From positions 1 through 49,728 of the forward strand of contig CALXTJ010000001.1 of the NCBI GenBank assembly GCA_944391375.1: 49,728 nucleotides of DNA. Direction: 5' to 3'. Under the pieces are notes generated by a model, which ran no database searches, had not been told where the DNA came from, and worked only from the letters and a program-made list of their open reading frames with translations. Origin of the DNA: an uncultured Alphaproteobacteria bacterium. GTDB lineage: Bacteria; Pseudomonadota; Alphaproteobacteria; RF32; CAG-239. Made by a program: the position numbers and the translations under genes. This document shows positions 24,461 through 33,909 of this stretch, in pieces; within the stretch, counting starts at the first letter, position 1, and each line of letters starts with the position of its first letter.

Positions 24461-26125
24461 CTAATAAACCGGACGCTGGTCAAGTAATCCGCACCAACGT
24501 TCCACTTCATCCAAGTCAATGTAGCCTTTTAACATTCTTTCAATAGCGGCATCGCGTAAAGGTCTGCCGTCAAGTTCACTGGTCCAATAGTCAATAGCGC
24601 GTTTAGTATCACCGTTAATCATCAATTGCAGGAACATGGCATCGGGCAGAATAATTTCCGGAACGGACATACGGCCGCTAACACCCTTATAACCGCAAAA
24701 CTTGCAGCCATCACCTCTGACGAAGGTATTTTCAATACCAAATTCTCCCAAAGCGGTTTTGAGCCGTTCAAAAGAAGGATCGTTCATTCTTTCTTTGATA
24801 GATTTACGACAGTATGGGCAGAGCTTACGAAACAGACGCTGCGAGATAAGTCCCTTCATCAGTTCCGGATCAGCTAACATATAAGATTGCACACCCATAT
24901 CGCGTAAACGGGTAATAATGGCCGGAGCTGAGTTAGCGTGTAAGGTTGACCATACGCCGTGACCGGACAGGGCACCTTTAAATGTAAGTTCGGCAGCAGA
25001 CAAAGAACGGATTTCGCCCACCATCATAACATCCGGGTCGGAACGCAGAGCGGCGTTCAAGGCTTTAGTAAACTCAGCTTCTTTTTCTTCTTCGGTGTTA
25101 GCGTTGGTAACCGGCATTTGTCTGGCACCGGGAATAGGGTATTCCGGCGGATCTTCCACGGTAATAAGGTTGATTTCGTAGTTTTTTTCTTGCAAAAGTT
25201 TAATCATATTTCTTTGCAAGGTAGTAGATTTACCGGAACCGGTCGGTCCGGCTACAATATTCAAGCCCACCGGAGCAGCTCTTAAGCGGTAGAAAAGGTT
25301 TTCTTCTCGTTCTCCAAAGCCTAAAGAACGCAAGTCGGAACTTCCATCGGGATTATCATCGGCGTACAACAGACGCATAACCAAGTATTGCGAACCGAAG
25401 GCAATAGGGTTAAACTGCAAACGAATAGCCAGTACATTATGAGGCAGCATCAATTTACCGTTAGAACCACGTAAAGGGGTTTCACCTAACTTTTGAGCAC
25501 CTTGGAACTCGTTTTGGGCATAGTTAGAGTCGGAAATATCGGCCGAAGCAAAGGCTGCACGCACAAAGGCTTCACCCCATTCCTTATTATATTCCATTTG
25601 CCGCTGCATCATACCGTTGACACGGAACATGATAATTGTAGAATCAGCCACAATAACATGAATATCGGAAACTTTTTGAGCCGAGGCACGGGCCACCACA
25701 TTGATAAAGTCAATTTGCATCTGCATTTGATCCAAATTTTCAACATCAACATTAGCCACACCGGAGCCGCGTTCGGCATAAGCATAAATGGCACTTATTT
25801 CGTTTTGACTGACATATTGCGGAGTTTTAATAGGGATTTTTCTTTTTTTGATGGTTTTTTCAAAGTTATAGACCGGACCATCAAAACGGTGATCTTTAGA
25901 AACCAGATAAGTACCGTCGGAAAACAAGGCCACCAGACGGCGAGTTTCATCATTGATAAGAATATCAGAATCCGGCAGAGTTAAAAGCTTATTACCGTTA
26001 GCAAACAAATCTTCCAAGATGTTATGTTTTTTGGTTTGCTCGGTTGTGCTTTCAACCAAATAAGAGCCGGAGGATGATTGTCCGGCCTTATTTTTTTCCT
26101 GATTTATGTCCTGATTCTCTGCCAT
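24461..26125 (-). CDS. pilQ: Type IVb pilus assembly ATPase (GspE/PilQ family)
   Basis: This encodes 554 residues. The N-terminal about 130 residues are variable; then Walker A AGPTGSGKST (292-301), the Asp box VEDPPEYPIPGARQ, Walker B PDVMMVGEIRS (364-374), and the His box SGHGVWSTLHANS. A GspE-type zinc site is present as CPYC (436-439) and CKFC (474-477). It should power pilin polymerisation at the inner membrane. It sits between the PilP-like and PilR genes, as in R64. Confidence 0.92.
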   Translation of the reverse strand: MAENQDINQEKNKAGQSSSGSYLVESTTEQTKKHNILEDLFANGNKLLTLPDSDILINDETRRLVALFSDGTYLVSKDHRFDGPVYNFEKTIKKRKIPIKTPQYVSQNEISAIYAYAERGSGVANVDVENLDQMQMQIDFINVVARASAQKVSDIHVIVADSTIIMFRVNGMMQRQMEYNKEWGEAFVRAAFASADISDSNYAQNEFQGAQKLGETPLRGSNGKLMLPHNVLAIRLQFNPIAFGSQYLVMRLLYADDNPDGSSDLRSLGFGEREENLFYRLRAAPVGLNIVAGPTGSGKSTTLQRNMIKLLQEKNYEINLITVEDPPEYPIPGARQMPVTNANTEEEKEAEFTKALNAALRSDPDVMMVGEIRSLSAAELTFKGALSGHGVWSTLHANSAPAIITRLRDMGVQSYMLADPELMKGLISQRLFRKLCPYCRKSIKERMNDPSFERLKTALGEFGIENTFVRGDGCKFCGYKGVSGRMSVPEIILPDAMFLQLMINGDTKRAIDYWTSELDGRPLRDAAIERMLKGYIDLDEVERWCGLLDQRPVY

Positions 26126-26138
26126 CTGTCATCCGTTT

Positions 26139-27665
26139 TTATTTTACGAACATTCCCGAACCCAAGGAAGGGATACCCTTGCTGGAAGATAACGAAGAAG
26201 ATGTACTTACACTTTTTACCGGAGCAGGAGCGGAATAGGGCTTTGAAGCGGATACGGTTCCGGTACCGTCCATACTTTCCGGTTCCATAGTCAAGGCACT
26301 TCCGGTAGTATACAAGTAATCTTTCAGGCCGTTTCTATCAAACTGAATATATTTGGTAGTAATATCTTCTATGGAGTGTCCGGTTTGCAACACCGTACCT
26401 TTTCTGGCCAAAAATGATTCTCCGTCCTTGTTAATAAGCTTAGCTACCAGTTCATCACCCTGACCGATTATTTCCATAATGGCGTATTCTTTGGCAACAT
26501 TTACCGGAGCGATTTTAACATCAACCGAAGTAGACACCGGAGAGGCAGCCCCGCTCTGAGCATTATCGGAGAAAGGATTTTGCTGACGGTTTTTGGCAGC
26601 CAATTCCTCAGCCTCAAGACGTTTTTTGAGCTGTATGTTTTGAGCGGTTAAGCTGGCCAAAGTACGATCATGATTACTTTTGGCATTATTGGCACTTTGT
26701 ATAACCTTATTAGATAAAGTAGTAAGGTTTTCCAATTTTTTCTTAAAGCCGTCTGCCAAAGCTTTACGATCTTCTTCAACCTGACGCATTTGCTTATAGA
26801 GTTCGGCATTATCGGCAATCCACTGTTGCTTTTGAGCCAACATGGTATTCATATAAGCATTAAGGGCTTTTCTTTGTTTAATTTTTTCAAGCTCAATTTC
26901 TTTTTCTTTGAGGAGCTGTTGTTCTCGCAAGACCTTAGCTTCTTGTTCCTTTTGCCATTCAAATTCCTTGCGTTTCTTTTCTTCCTCAGCGGCCAATTTT
27001 TCCTCAATAGCTTTATTTCTTTGAGCTTTAATGGCTTCAATTTCATTTCTGACTTTTTCGCGTCTTAATTCCAAAGTAAGCAAGGTCGTTTGCTTTTCAA
27101 TATCTGACATTTGCGTAAACAAATCATTATTTACTTTACTTAATACCCCATCGCCGAATTTTTCCGGTTGGAGAGCCGGAGCATCCTTTTTGGGAGCCTC
27201 ATTTGTCGGTTCGGTGGTATTTTCTTGTAAATCGGCAGTATCATCGGCCGGAAAGAGCTCATCAGATTCCATACCCGGCAACAAGGCGTCATCGTCAAGT
27301 TGTTCCGGTTCTGATGCAGTGGGTAATTTTTCGGTATTGGCCGACTGAGCATCGGTTGCCGCAGTAGCCTGAGGTTGTGGAGCTTGCGGAGCATTCGGTT
27401 CTGCCTTCGGAGCCGGCGATATCAAACCGGTATCCAAAGGTATGGCCTCGTTGGTTTCGGGCATTGTATCCGGCAAACTCGTATCCATGACCAAATCAGC
27501 ACTTGGTTTTTCGGTATTTGCGGAATTACTTACCGGAGCCGTTACTTTATTTTCCTCCACAAGAGAGACGACACCCTGAGCACCGACGTTTTTGGCGGCT
27601 CCCAAACCTATAAGAGAAACCAAAAGGGCAGTGATTAAATTTTTATTTAGCAGTTTATAATACAT
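26139..27665 (-). CDS. pilP: PilP-like pilus protein with long coiled coil
   Basis: This encodes 508 residues. A signal or anchor helix (about 10-30, ending GVGAQG) is followed by an acidic, Pro/Ala/Glu-rich linker (about 40-170), a strongly charged coiled coil (about 180-355), and a C-terminal beta domain with EYAIMEIIGQGDELVAKLINKDGESFLARKG-like pattern (about 395-460), which resembles PilP of R64-type pili. It is much longer than R64 PilP because of the linker and coiled coil. The start overlaps the end of pilO by 11 bp. PilP-type proteins are thought to link inner-membrane parts to the secretin. Confidence 0.7.
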   Translation of the reverse strand: MYYKLLNKNLITALLVSLIGLGAAKNVGAQGVVSLVEENKVTAPVSNSANTEKPSADLVMDTSLPDTMPETNEAIPLDTGLISPAPKAEPNAPQAPQPQATAATDAQSANTEKLPTASEPEQLDDDALLPGMESDELFPADDTADLQENTTEPTNEAPKKDAPALQPEKFGDGVLSKVNNDLFTQMSDIEKQTTLLTLELRREKVRNEIEAIKAQRNKAIEEKLAAEEEKKRKEFEWQKEQEAKVLREQQLLKEKEIELEKIKQRKALNAYMNTMLAQKQQWIADNAELYKQMRQVEEDRKALADGFKKKLENLTTLSNKVIQSANNAKSNHDRTLASLTAQNIQLKKRLEAEELAAKNRQQNPFSDNAQSGAASPVSTSVDVKIAPVNVAKEYAIMEIIGQGDELVAKLINKDGESFLARKGTVLQTGHSIEDITTKYIQFDRNGLKDYLYTTGSALTMEPESMDGTGTVSASKPYSAPAPVKSVSTSSSLSSSKGIPSLGSGMFVK

Positions 27666-28950
27666 AGATTGCTCCTTCGTAATACCAGTTATGGCTGTTT
27701 ATATCATATTTAATAGTGTTAATCCTAAGTCCTGAAAAATTCATTAACAAATCCATCCATTGTTTAGGATCATGGTTTGAAGTAAAGCTGAATTTAACGG
27801 ATCTGTAGACATTTTGCTGCGGAGATGTCCAAGACTCGGTAGACATGCTGATACCCATTTGTATAGCTTGGAACAAATCATTTAGAGTATTGACCAAATC
27901 CACACCGTTCATTTCCGGAGGTGAGTTAAGAGTTTTAATATCCGTTATAGGCACGGATACAATAACACTGTTACCGTTGGCGGCGATAGAGCGACTTGAA
28001 AAAGTAACGCCGGATTCATTTAAGGCCTTATCAATCCAAGATATTCTACCTATTTCTCTTTTCCAAGAGGTAACCAATCCGGAAGGAGTACAGGTAATTC
28101 CCTCAATTTTCCATCCCGGAGTGGATATGCTGACAACATCTTGGGTAGCTTTAAAGCATTTTTCCATTATCGCCTGAGGATCTTGTATACTTTCCCAAGG
28201 TTTTGGTTCCGGCGGGGGAGGAGCGGCTTTTTCAATCGGCCGTACGGGAGCCGGAGCAATAATGGGTTTTTTTGGAGGTGCCAAGAAAATAGAGTTAATA
28301 AGAGTTGATACCAGCCAAATAGAAACAACAGCCACGCCTGCGACTACGGCAAAAAGTTTTGCACCGCGTAGGGCATGAATTTTTTGTAATTTAGCATCAA
28401 CACCTCTATCAATAACGGCTTCAATGGCTTGAGTTTCAACATCTTCCAAGCCCCATTCGGCGGGGGCGATTTTTCTGCCCCAATCCGGAACGGCAAGCAT
28501 GGATATAAATTGCTCTTTAGCATCTTCTTCGTTAAGGAAGAGCATATCACCATCGGAGAGGATAATATCGTTACGAGCACAAACATACCACCATCCGTTA
28601 CTGACTTTAAATACCGCCAAAAAGGATGATCTGTCAGACAGTGCGGTAGCAACCGACACGGCGGCGGCCAACATTTTCTTTTTATATCCCTGGTAGGAAA
28701 CGCACAGACCGAACTGTGGCGATTTACCGGGTTTTAAGCAGAAAAGATCGGCACCTTCCAGTACATTTTCGGCGGCTTCGTTAATTTCGGCGTAAGGATC
28801 ATCCTTATTTTGCAGAGGTTGCCAGAAGAGGCTAGCGGCATATTCGGTGCCGCCGACCACAAAGCTGGTACCCCAAGCCTTAGCCTCATCTTTATCAGCA
28901 GAGACCGGCTCGCCGGAATAGTTATCGTCTAAATTAGCATCCTCTAACAC
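27655..28950 (-). CDS. pilO: PilO-type pilus accessory protein
   Basis: This encodes 431 residues. The cytoplasmic N-terminal domain (about 25-195) has FVVGGTEYAASLFWQPL, GYKKKMLAAAVSVATAL and the WWYVCARNDIILSDGD segment typical of R64 PilO/BfpC-like accessory proteins. One membrane helix (about 203-222) precedes a Pro-rich periplasmic linker and a C-terminal domain (about 255-431). It should help recruit the ATPase and connect to the envelope subcomplex. It lies between pilN and pilP. Confidence 0.82.
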   Translation of the reverse strand: MLEDANLDDNYSGEPVSADKDEAKAWGTSFVVGGTEYAASLFWQPLQNKDDPYAEINEAAENVLEGADLFCLKPGKSPQFGLCVSYQGYKKKMLAAAVSVATALSDRSSFLAVFKVSNGWWYVCARNDIILSDGDMLFLNEEDAKEQFISMLAVPDWGRKIAPAEWGLEDVETQAIEAVIDRGVDAKLQKIHALRGAKLFAVVAGVAVVSIWLVSTLINSIFLAPPKKPIIAPAPVRPIEKAAPPPPEPKPWESIQDPQAIMEKCFKATQDVVSISTPGWKIEGITCTPSGLVTSWKREIGRISWIDKALNESGVTFSSRSIAANGNSVIVSVPITDIKTLNSPPEMNGVDLVNTLNDLFQAIQMGISMSTESWTSPQQNVYRSVKFSFTSNHDPKQWMDLLMNFSGLRINTIKYDINSHNWYYEGAIYVL

Positions 28951-28966
28951 TTTTTTTTCCTTTGTA

Positions 28967-30586
28967 TCAGTAATCCATTCTTGATTCCGGAGACAGCGGA
29001 GAATCTAACACTACCGGTGTCAACATAATAACCAAGATGCTACGGGTTTTTTCGGCCGTTGCGGTACCTCCTAACAGAGAGTTATCGGCAGAACCTACAC
29101 CTGTTTTATTAGCGGTATTTTCAACTCGTTCATAACCGCTCAATATTAAGGTTTCGCCGGATTTCAAAGCAACTTCCTGAGTAAATCCGCGGGTTTCAAT
29201 AATCGGGTTTTGAATATATTGTCCGCTTGTATCGCTTTCACCTCCGGTTGATGAACCGCCTCCCAAATCAACTCTTTCCAATTCTATCAAATCAGACAAA
29301 GTTAGGTTAAACATAAGCATCAAGCGTCCGTGTTCCAAAATTCTGGGAAGTACATCCAAAGTAAAGCCGGTTTCAATTTCTTCGGTTTCCGTAGACAAGT
29401 CGTAATAAGAGCCGTCACTTCCGGAGTTTGTTTTAGTAATTTCGGAAATATAGTTTTGGGTTTTTACAACCTGAATAGGAGCAGGCTTGTTATTTAAGGT
29501 TGTAACCGTACCGCTGGTAATCAAGTTGGTGGTACCCTGTTCGGAAAGAGCTTGAATTGCACCATCTAAAGTCCATCTACCCGATAAAATAGTCATGGTA
29601 AGATTTTCGGTAACTTCGGCGCCCAATCCGCCCGGACTTACAATACCTAAATTTTGAATACGATCATTGCCTCCGAATACAGCACTTAAATTTAAGCCAT
29701 ACTGATCACTATCGGAAATATTAACCTGTAAGACCTTAACGCTGATGGCAACTTGTCTTGACAGACGAGCATTTTGTTCATTTACAAACTTTGCCACTTT
29801 ACGAATATCGGTAGGAGTACCGGTTAAGGTGATGGTACCGTTAGACTGATCCATGGTCAATTGAGCATCACTGCTAATCATAGATTTAATTGAGGCCTCA
29901 ATATTTGACCACAAATCAATGCTTGCGGTATTGCTCAATGTAGTAGACGACGAGCCCGCACTGCCTTCAGTTGATGAACCTCCGACATTAACCGATAAGG
30001 TAGGTTTGGTAGGCAAGCTGTACAAAACGAAAGTTTTGGTAATAAATTTATAGAAATAAACCTGTTTGTTTTCGTACTTCCACCAAATACCGAAACGGTT
30101 ACTTACCTCATCTAAAAGTCCGCTTAAAGGACCTTTGTAGGAAACAAGCATTTTAGTACTGTCGGTCCATTGAGCACCGATAGTGTCCAAACTCGGGGCA
30201 TTGCCGTCGGCTTGTTGTTTGGCAGTTTCCTCCAGAGCTTGGTCATAACGGACGGACAGTGAAGTAATTTTGTTAATCATATCGCCGATTTCAAACAAGG
30301 TAATCGGGCGGTTACTGATTAAAGTAATACCGTCATCGGTTTCCAGATAGCTTGGTACGGGTTCACCTTCATATTCAATTTCGCTGGTATCGCCGAGCCA
30401 GATATCATCTTTTACGCGGATAACATCGTTGGTGATGGGTTGAGAAGGGACTTTTGCCTGTTCTTTTAAGGACACGGTATTTTCAACTTCTCTTTCCAAA
30501 GTTGCGTCTAAATCGGTAGAGACGGAACACGCCGCAATTAAAGAGGCGGTAGCCAAGCCGACCGTTACAGTTAAAATTTTATTCAT
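28967..30586 (-). CDS. pilN: PilN-type outer-membrane secretin lipoprotein
   Basis: This encodes 539 residues. The N-terminal lipoprotein signal ends LIAAC. Middle domains include ITLISNRPITLFEIGDMINK and an N1/STN-like region, then a segment with AISVKVLQVNISDSDQYGLNL. The C-terminal secretin core has PAPIQVVKTQNYISEI, EIETGFTLDVLPRI, GETLILSGYERVE and TRSILVIMLTPVVLD. It forms the outer-membrane pore for the pilus. The ATG at 30586 is chosen to give a compact signal; 30592 is an alternative. It overlaps the TcpQ gene by 8 bp. Confidence 0.93.
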   Translation of the reverse strand: MNKILTVTVGLATASLIAACSVSTDLDATLEREVENTVSLKEQAKVPSQPITNDVIRVKDDIWLGDTSEIEYEGEPVPSYLETDDGITLISNRPITLFEIGDMINKITSLSVRYDQALEETAKQQADGNAPSLDTIGAQWTDSTKMLVSYKGPLSGLLDEVSNRFGIWWKYENKQVYFYKFITKTFVLYSLPTKPTLSVNVGGSSTEGSAGSSSTTLSNTASIDLWSNIEASIKSMISSDAQLTMDQSNGTITLTGTPTDIRKVAKFVNEQNARLSRQVAISVKVLQVNISDSDQYGLNLSAVFGGNDRIQNLGIVSPGGLGAEVTENLTMTILSGRWTLDGAIQALSEQGTTNLITSGTVTTLNNKPAPIQVVKTQNYISEITKTNSGSDGSYYDLSTETEEIETGFTLDVLPRILEHGRLMLMFNLTLSDLIELERVDLGGGSSTGGESDTSGQYIQNPIIETRGFTQEVALKSGETLILSGYERVENTANKTGVGSADNSLLGGTATAEKTRSILVIMLTPVVLDSPLSPESRMDY

Positions 30587-31337
30587 ATGCATTCTCATCC
30601 TCCATCGTTTCAACGACTAAAACACGATTTCCTTTATAGAAAGTTGCAATCGGAGCGGGACGAGCTCTGGCAAAAGCTCTTATCAAGGCTGATGCAACAT
30701 CGGCAAAGCGTCCTCTGAACATAGCTCCGGCACTTAAAACATAGTTACGGTTAGTATTCCAAACCAAACGCCAGCCGGATTTTTCACTCCATTCTGTCAA
30801 CAGAGCCTTAAGGTTTTGTCCTTCTTCGGCAAGCCAATCTTGAACAGGGTCTTCAACATCTTCGGCATTTTCATCGGCTTCTTGTGAACCATCATCCGTA
30901 AAATCTTCCTCAATGGTAATGTCTTCGGTTATGCTTATGTCCTCCTGAGCGGTTTCGCCGGGAGCTTGTGTCTCTCCGATTTGTTCTTCGTAAGCAATAA
31001 CCTCATCTTCAATTGAAGGAGGGATTGAGGCAGACAAATTATTGCCGGCCGCAGCCTGTGATATTAGTCTGTCACGAGGGTTTCGTTCACCGTAAGTTCT
31101 GAAATCGGCAGCCGTACCGGTATAATTAACAAACGGATCTGTCGGACAGAGGGTAGGATCATCGGTATTTTGGCATACATAATCGTCCTCAGGAACGACA
31201 ACGGTTTCCTCCACAAACATTTCCATCGGACAATCCGGACCGACGCACTGGGGCGTGTAGGCATAATTATGTCGTACACAACCGGCCATGCCGAACACAC
31301 ATATCAAGCAGGCTGATAAAAGCAATTTGTTGTTCAT
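30579..31337 (-). CDS. TcpQ-domain lipoprotein (PilL-like C-terminal domain)
   Basis: This encodes 252 residues from the ATG at 31337. The lipoprotein signal ends FGMAGC (Cys20). An acidic linker (about 90-175) leads to a C-terminal TcpQ domain with LKALLTEWSEKSGWRLVWN, YVLSAGAMFRGRFADVASAL and NRVLVVE. This domain, also in R64 PilL and related to DotD/secretin N0-like domains, binds and stabilises the secretin. Its place just before pilN fits. The C-terminus overlaps pilN. Confidence 0.85.
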   Translation of the reverse strand: MNNKLLLSACLICVFGMAGCVRHNYAYTPQCVGPDCPMEMFVEETVVVPEDDYVCQNTDDPTLCPTDPFVNYTGTAADFRTYGERNPRDRLISQAAAGNNLSASIPPSIEDEVIAYEEQIGETQAPGETAQEDISITEDITIEEDFTDDGSQEADENAEDVEDPVQDWLAEEGQNLKALLTEWSEKSGWRLVWNTNRNYVLSAGAMFRGRFADVASALIRAFARARPAPIATFYKGNRVLVVETMEDENAYE

Positions 31338-31422
31338 TTTCAATTTCCCTGTATCATACTTCATAAAGTTTATTCCATCATACATGTTGATTTTTAAATA
31401 ATCAAGCATTACAAAACACTTA

Positions 31423-33141
31423 TTACCATGGACGGTAATAGGAGTTTCCGCTCTTTTTATTTACCACAACCTCTTCGTTATTGTTAAACCGAATATTCCT
31501 AATAATAAATGAATTTGGCTCTCGCGAGGTAAAGACAATGTTTATTTTTCTAAAGTCTACACCCCGGTTGGCAAAAATCGTACTTAAAAGGTTAAGCCTT
31601 TTCTTTTGCAGAGCAAATGAGCTGGTGCCGTCAATTCTGACTTCAATATACATGTCGTCATTATTCAAGGCATTATCGGCAAAAGCGTGTATCCATCTTA
31701 GAGTTTGTCCGGAAATTTCGGCTCTGTTAGGCTGAAAAGAGAGCCTTAATTCGGCGGGCAAAATTTTAGTTTTGGCGGAAGATCCGTTATTTGCGGAATT
31801 ACCTCGGCCAAAGAAGTTAAATCCCTTTGCATTATTTTGTTTTTCGGGACTGTCGTTTTCGGCAGATTTTTTATCACTGCCCGAAAACCATGATGTAATA
31901 CTTTTAAACAGTCCGCTGTCTTTTTCTTTATCGCTCAACTCCGTATTGTTTTCGGAAACGGCAGCAAGTGAAGATTTTTTTTCTGGTTTGACGCTTGAAT
32001 CTTCCGTTTTATCTTTTGGGGTAACCGAGAGCTGAGGTGTTAAATTGGGATCATTGGCAATATCTTCCGGAATGGGAATTAAAAGATTGGGTACCATTTG
32101 ATAAGCCAACTTGGTCTCCTCCGATTTATCTCCGCCGATTTTTTCCGGATTTACGGCCTCGGATATTTTTTGATTTTCCTCATTTTCCGGAAGGCTTTTT
32201 TCATCGGGAGTTTCGGTTACATCGGCAAACTGTTCCACCACCATTTTATTTTTGGCAAACTTATTACCCTTAGCCACAATCCACGGGCTGTCTTGTTTGG
32301 TTTCGGACATTTGTTTCCATCCGTCTTGTTTTAAATCAGCCTCGGCCAAAGTTTTCTCCGGTTCTTCATCCAATTGTTCTATACTGCTTACCAAGTGCTC
32401 CGGTTCCAACATGGCTATTTCGGAGGCGTTGGCCGAGCCGGAAACTTCAATTGCGGCATGCAAAACTTCAGAAGTTTCGGTAAGCGGGATATCCTCATTT
32501 TCGGAAATTTCGGGGGCCGAAGAATTTTGGGCAATTACAAAATCATCCGATATTGATTGGTCTTCGGCGGCCGTTTGCGGCAAATTGTTATCGGTAACGG
32601 TCTCTTGAGAATAAACCACCGGGGCCGATTGCGATTTTTCCTGATATACAACGGGAGCAGACTGAATTGTTTCATCTTCAAGGGTATCGCTGATATCGGC
32701 ATAGACAATACCGCTTTTTTCATAATCGGGTTTGAGCTCCGGCTCCGGTTCGGAAGGTTTTATATCTTCCAATATAATCTCACTGGCATAGGCTAAATCC
32801 GTTTTAACGGATGTATCGGCTGTTTTTTCAACACTAAAGCTTTTGACATCCGGAGCGGCAATATCAGACAATTCGGCAGTTACAACGGCCTTTGGAAGTA
32901 CTTTGTTTTCAATTGGAGTAAGGGCATCTATGGCACTTACATCAATAGCGGCCGGTTGTTTAATTTTCAGCATATCGGCAGGCTTTGAAAATAGAGATAT
33001 ATCAAGATTTTCGGAAGTATCGTGATTGTTTTTTTGCGGTTTATTTTCGGGATAAGTAAAGCAAACCTTGCCGATAATTGCGGTAACCGACAAAGAAAAC
33101 AAAAAGCTGTAAACAAAATTTTTTAGAGCTTTTCTTTGCAT
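31423..33141 (-). CDS. Exported protein with long acidic linker and diverged OmpA-like C-terminal domain
   Basis: This encodes 572 residues. An N-terminal hydrophobic helix (about 8-28) suggests export or anchoring. About 400 low-complexity, Glu/Ser/Pro/Asp-rich residues follow, including a near-repeat around SAPVVYQEKSQSAPVVY. The last about 110 residues (LRLSFQPNRAEISGQTLRWI through KKRLNLLSTIFANRGVDFRKI) have the beta-alpha pattern of OmpA/MotB peptidoglycan-binding domains, but the usual GHTD motif reads RIDGTSS. It is first in the pilus operon, 85 bp before the TcpQ gene, so it may tether the apparatus to the cell wall. Domain call is by eye. Confidence 0.6.
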   Translation of the reverse strand: MQRKALKNFVYSFLFSLSVTAIIGKVCFTYPENKPQKNNHDTSENLDISLFSKPADMLKIKQPAAIDVSAIDALTPIENKVLPKAVVTAELSDIAAPDVKSFSVEKTADTSVKTDLAYASEIILEDIKPSEPEPELKPDYEKSGIVYADISDTLEDETIQSAPVVYQEKSQSAPVVYSQETVTDNNLPQTAAEDQSISDDFVIAQNSSAPEISENEDIPLTETSEVLHAAIEVSGSANASEIAMLEPEHLVSSIEQLDEEPEKTLAEADLKQDGWKQMSETKQDSPWIVAKGNKFAKNKMVVEQFADVTETPDEKSLPENEENQKISEAVNPEKIGGDKSEETKLAYQMVPNLLIPIPEDIANDPNLTPQLSVTPKDKTEDSSVKPEKKSSLAAVSENNTELSDKEKDSGLFKSITSWFSGSDKKSAENDSPEKQNNAKGFNFFGRGNSANNGSSAKTKILPAELRLSFQPNRAEISGQTLRWIHAFADNALNNDDMYIEVRIDGTSSFALQKKRLNLLSTIFANRGVDFRKINIVFTSREPNSFIIRNIRFNNNEEVVVNKKSGNSYYRPW

Positions 33142-33537
33142 TATTTATATATACTCCCGAAATAAAGCTTCATTTTAAAAGCGACAAAATGCAAAATTCT
33201 ATGCACAAACTTTGCCTCTTTGGTAGGAAGATACACCGCATAATATTAAAATACGGTTAATATCTTGAGATTTAGCGGATTTTATATTTCTAAAAGGCGT
33301 TTCTGCAAAAATGGGGCATTATTAAAAATTAGAGATTTTTTTACCTTTTAAAAGTATAAGAGGAGTGTATTGAGTGCCAAAACTAATATGAATTTTTTGT
33401 TACACGGCAAGCTTTTTGCGGTAAAACAAAGCGTTAGCCAATCAAGCAAAAGATACAAAAAGCTGGCAAAATATTTAAAAGTTTGGTATTCTGAAAATGT
33501 ATAAGAAGTTTTGTTACATAAATTAAGGAGAAGGACG
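33142..33537. promoter_or_regulatory. Divergent control region between the pilus operon and the T4SS operon
   Basis: This 396-bp AT-rich interval separates the minus-strand pilus operon from the plus-strand T4SS operon, so both must have promoters here. I see no strong consensus -35/-10 pair for either direction. It also holds a possible 44-codon ORF at 33370-33504. No tRNA or RNA family was recognised. Confidence 0.5.
33370..33504 (+). CDS. Possible small basic protein before the first VirB2-like gene
   Basis: A TTG start at 33370 with AGAGGAG 4 bp upstream opens 44 codons ending TAA at 33504, 33 bp before the first pilin gene. An in-frame ATG lies six codons later. The product is Lys/Ser-rich with SKRYKKLAKYLKVWY and has no signal peptide. 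It could be a leader peptide or small regulator. Support rests only on the ribosome site and position; it may be non-coding. Confidence 0.3.
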   Translation: MSAKTNMNFLLHGKLFAVKQSVSQSSKRYKKLAKYLKVWYSENV

Positions 33538-33888
33538 ATGAAGTTTCTTAAAAATAATATGTTTACGCTTCTGGCTTTGGGCTTGGTGTTTACCATGAGC
33601 ATGATTGGCGATGCCAGTGCTGAGTCCGTAATGTCCACGGCAACTACAAAGGCGTTAAATGTGTTCCGTGCCGTAAAAACCATTGTGTTCGTTATCGGGG
33701 GTTTCGGTTTGGTAGCATTAGCGTTCCAGGCTATTTTCGGTAAAGTAAAATGGCCTTGGTTTGCCGGTCTTGCTGTCGGCTTGGCAATTTTGGCTGCTGC
33801 TGGTGCCATTGTTGAATACGCTACAGGTAAGAGCCAGGGTGAGATAGGTGATTTTGATGATAGCTTTGGCGACAGTGTGGCCAACTAA
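33538..33888 (+). CDS. virB2: VirB2-like T4SS pilin, copy 1
   Basis: This encodes 116 residues. A signal peptide with a likely cut after DASA (about 28) leaves about 88 residues with two membrane helices around a short loop (VKTIVFVIGGFGLVALAFQAIFGK and the FAGLAVGLAILAAAGAIVEY segment), the VirB2/TrbC pattern. AAGGAGAAGG precedes the ATG. Shared with the next two genes are a GFG in helix 1 and an IGL/VGL in helix 2. A strong hairpin follows, which could raise the level of this first cistron. Likely the main T4SS pilus subunit. Confidence 0.82.
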   Translation: MKFLKNNMFTLLALGLVFTMSMIGDASAESVMSTATTKALNVFRAVKTIVFVIGGFGLVALAFQAIFGKVKWPWFAGLAVGLAILAAAGAIVEYATGKSQGEIGDFDDSFGDSVAN

Positions 33889-33909
33889 TTTATCAAAATA
33901 TTAAACAAG

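Noticed and set aside
25493..25984. Plus-strand ORF of 163 codons inside the pilus ATPase gene
   Set aside because: It is antisense to conserved pilQ coding sequence and has no recognisable features.
33348..33884. Minus-strand ORF of 178 codons
   Set aside because: It is antisense to the first pilin gene and the leader region, has no ribosome site or recognisable domain, and the plus-strand pilin is clear.
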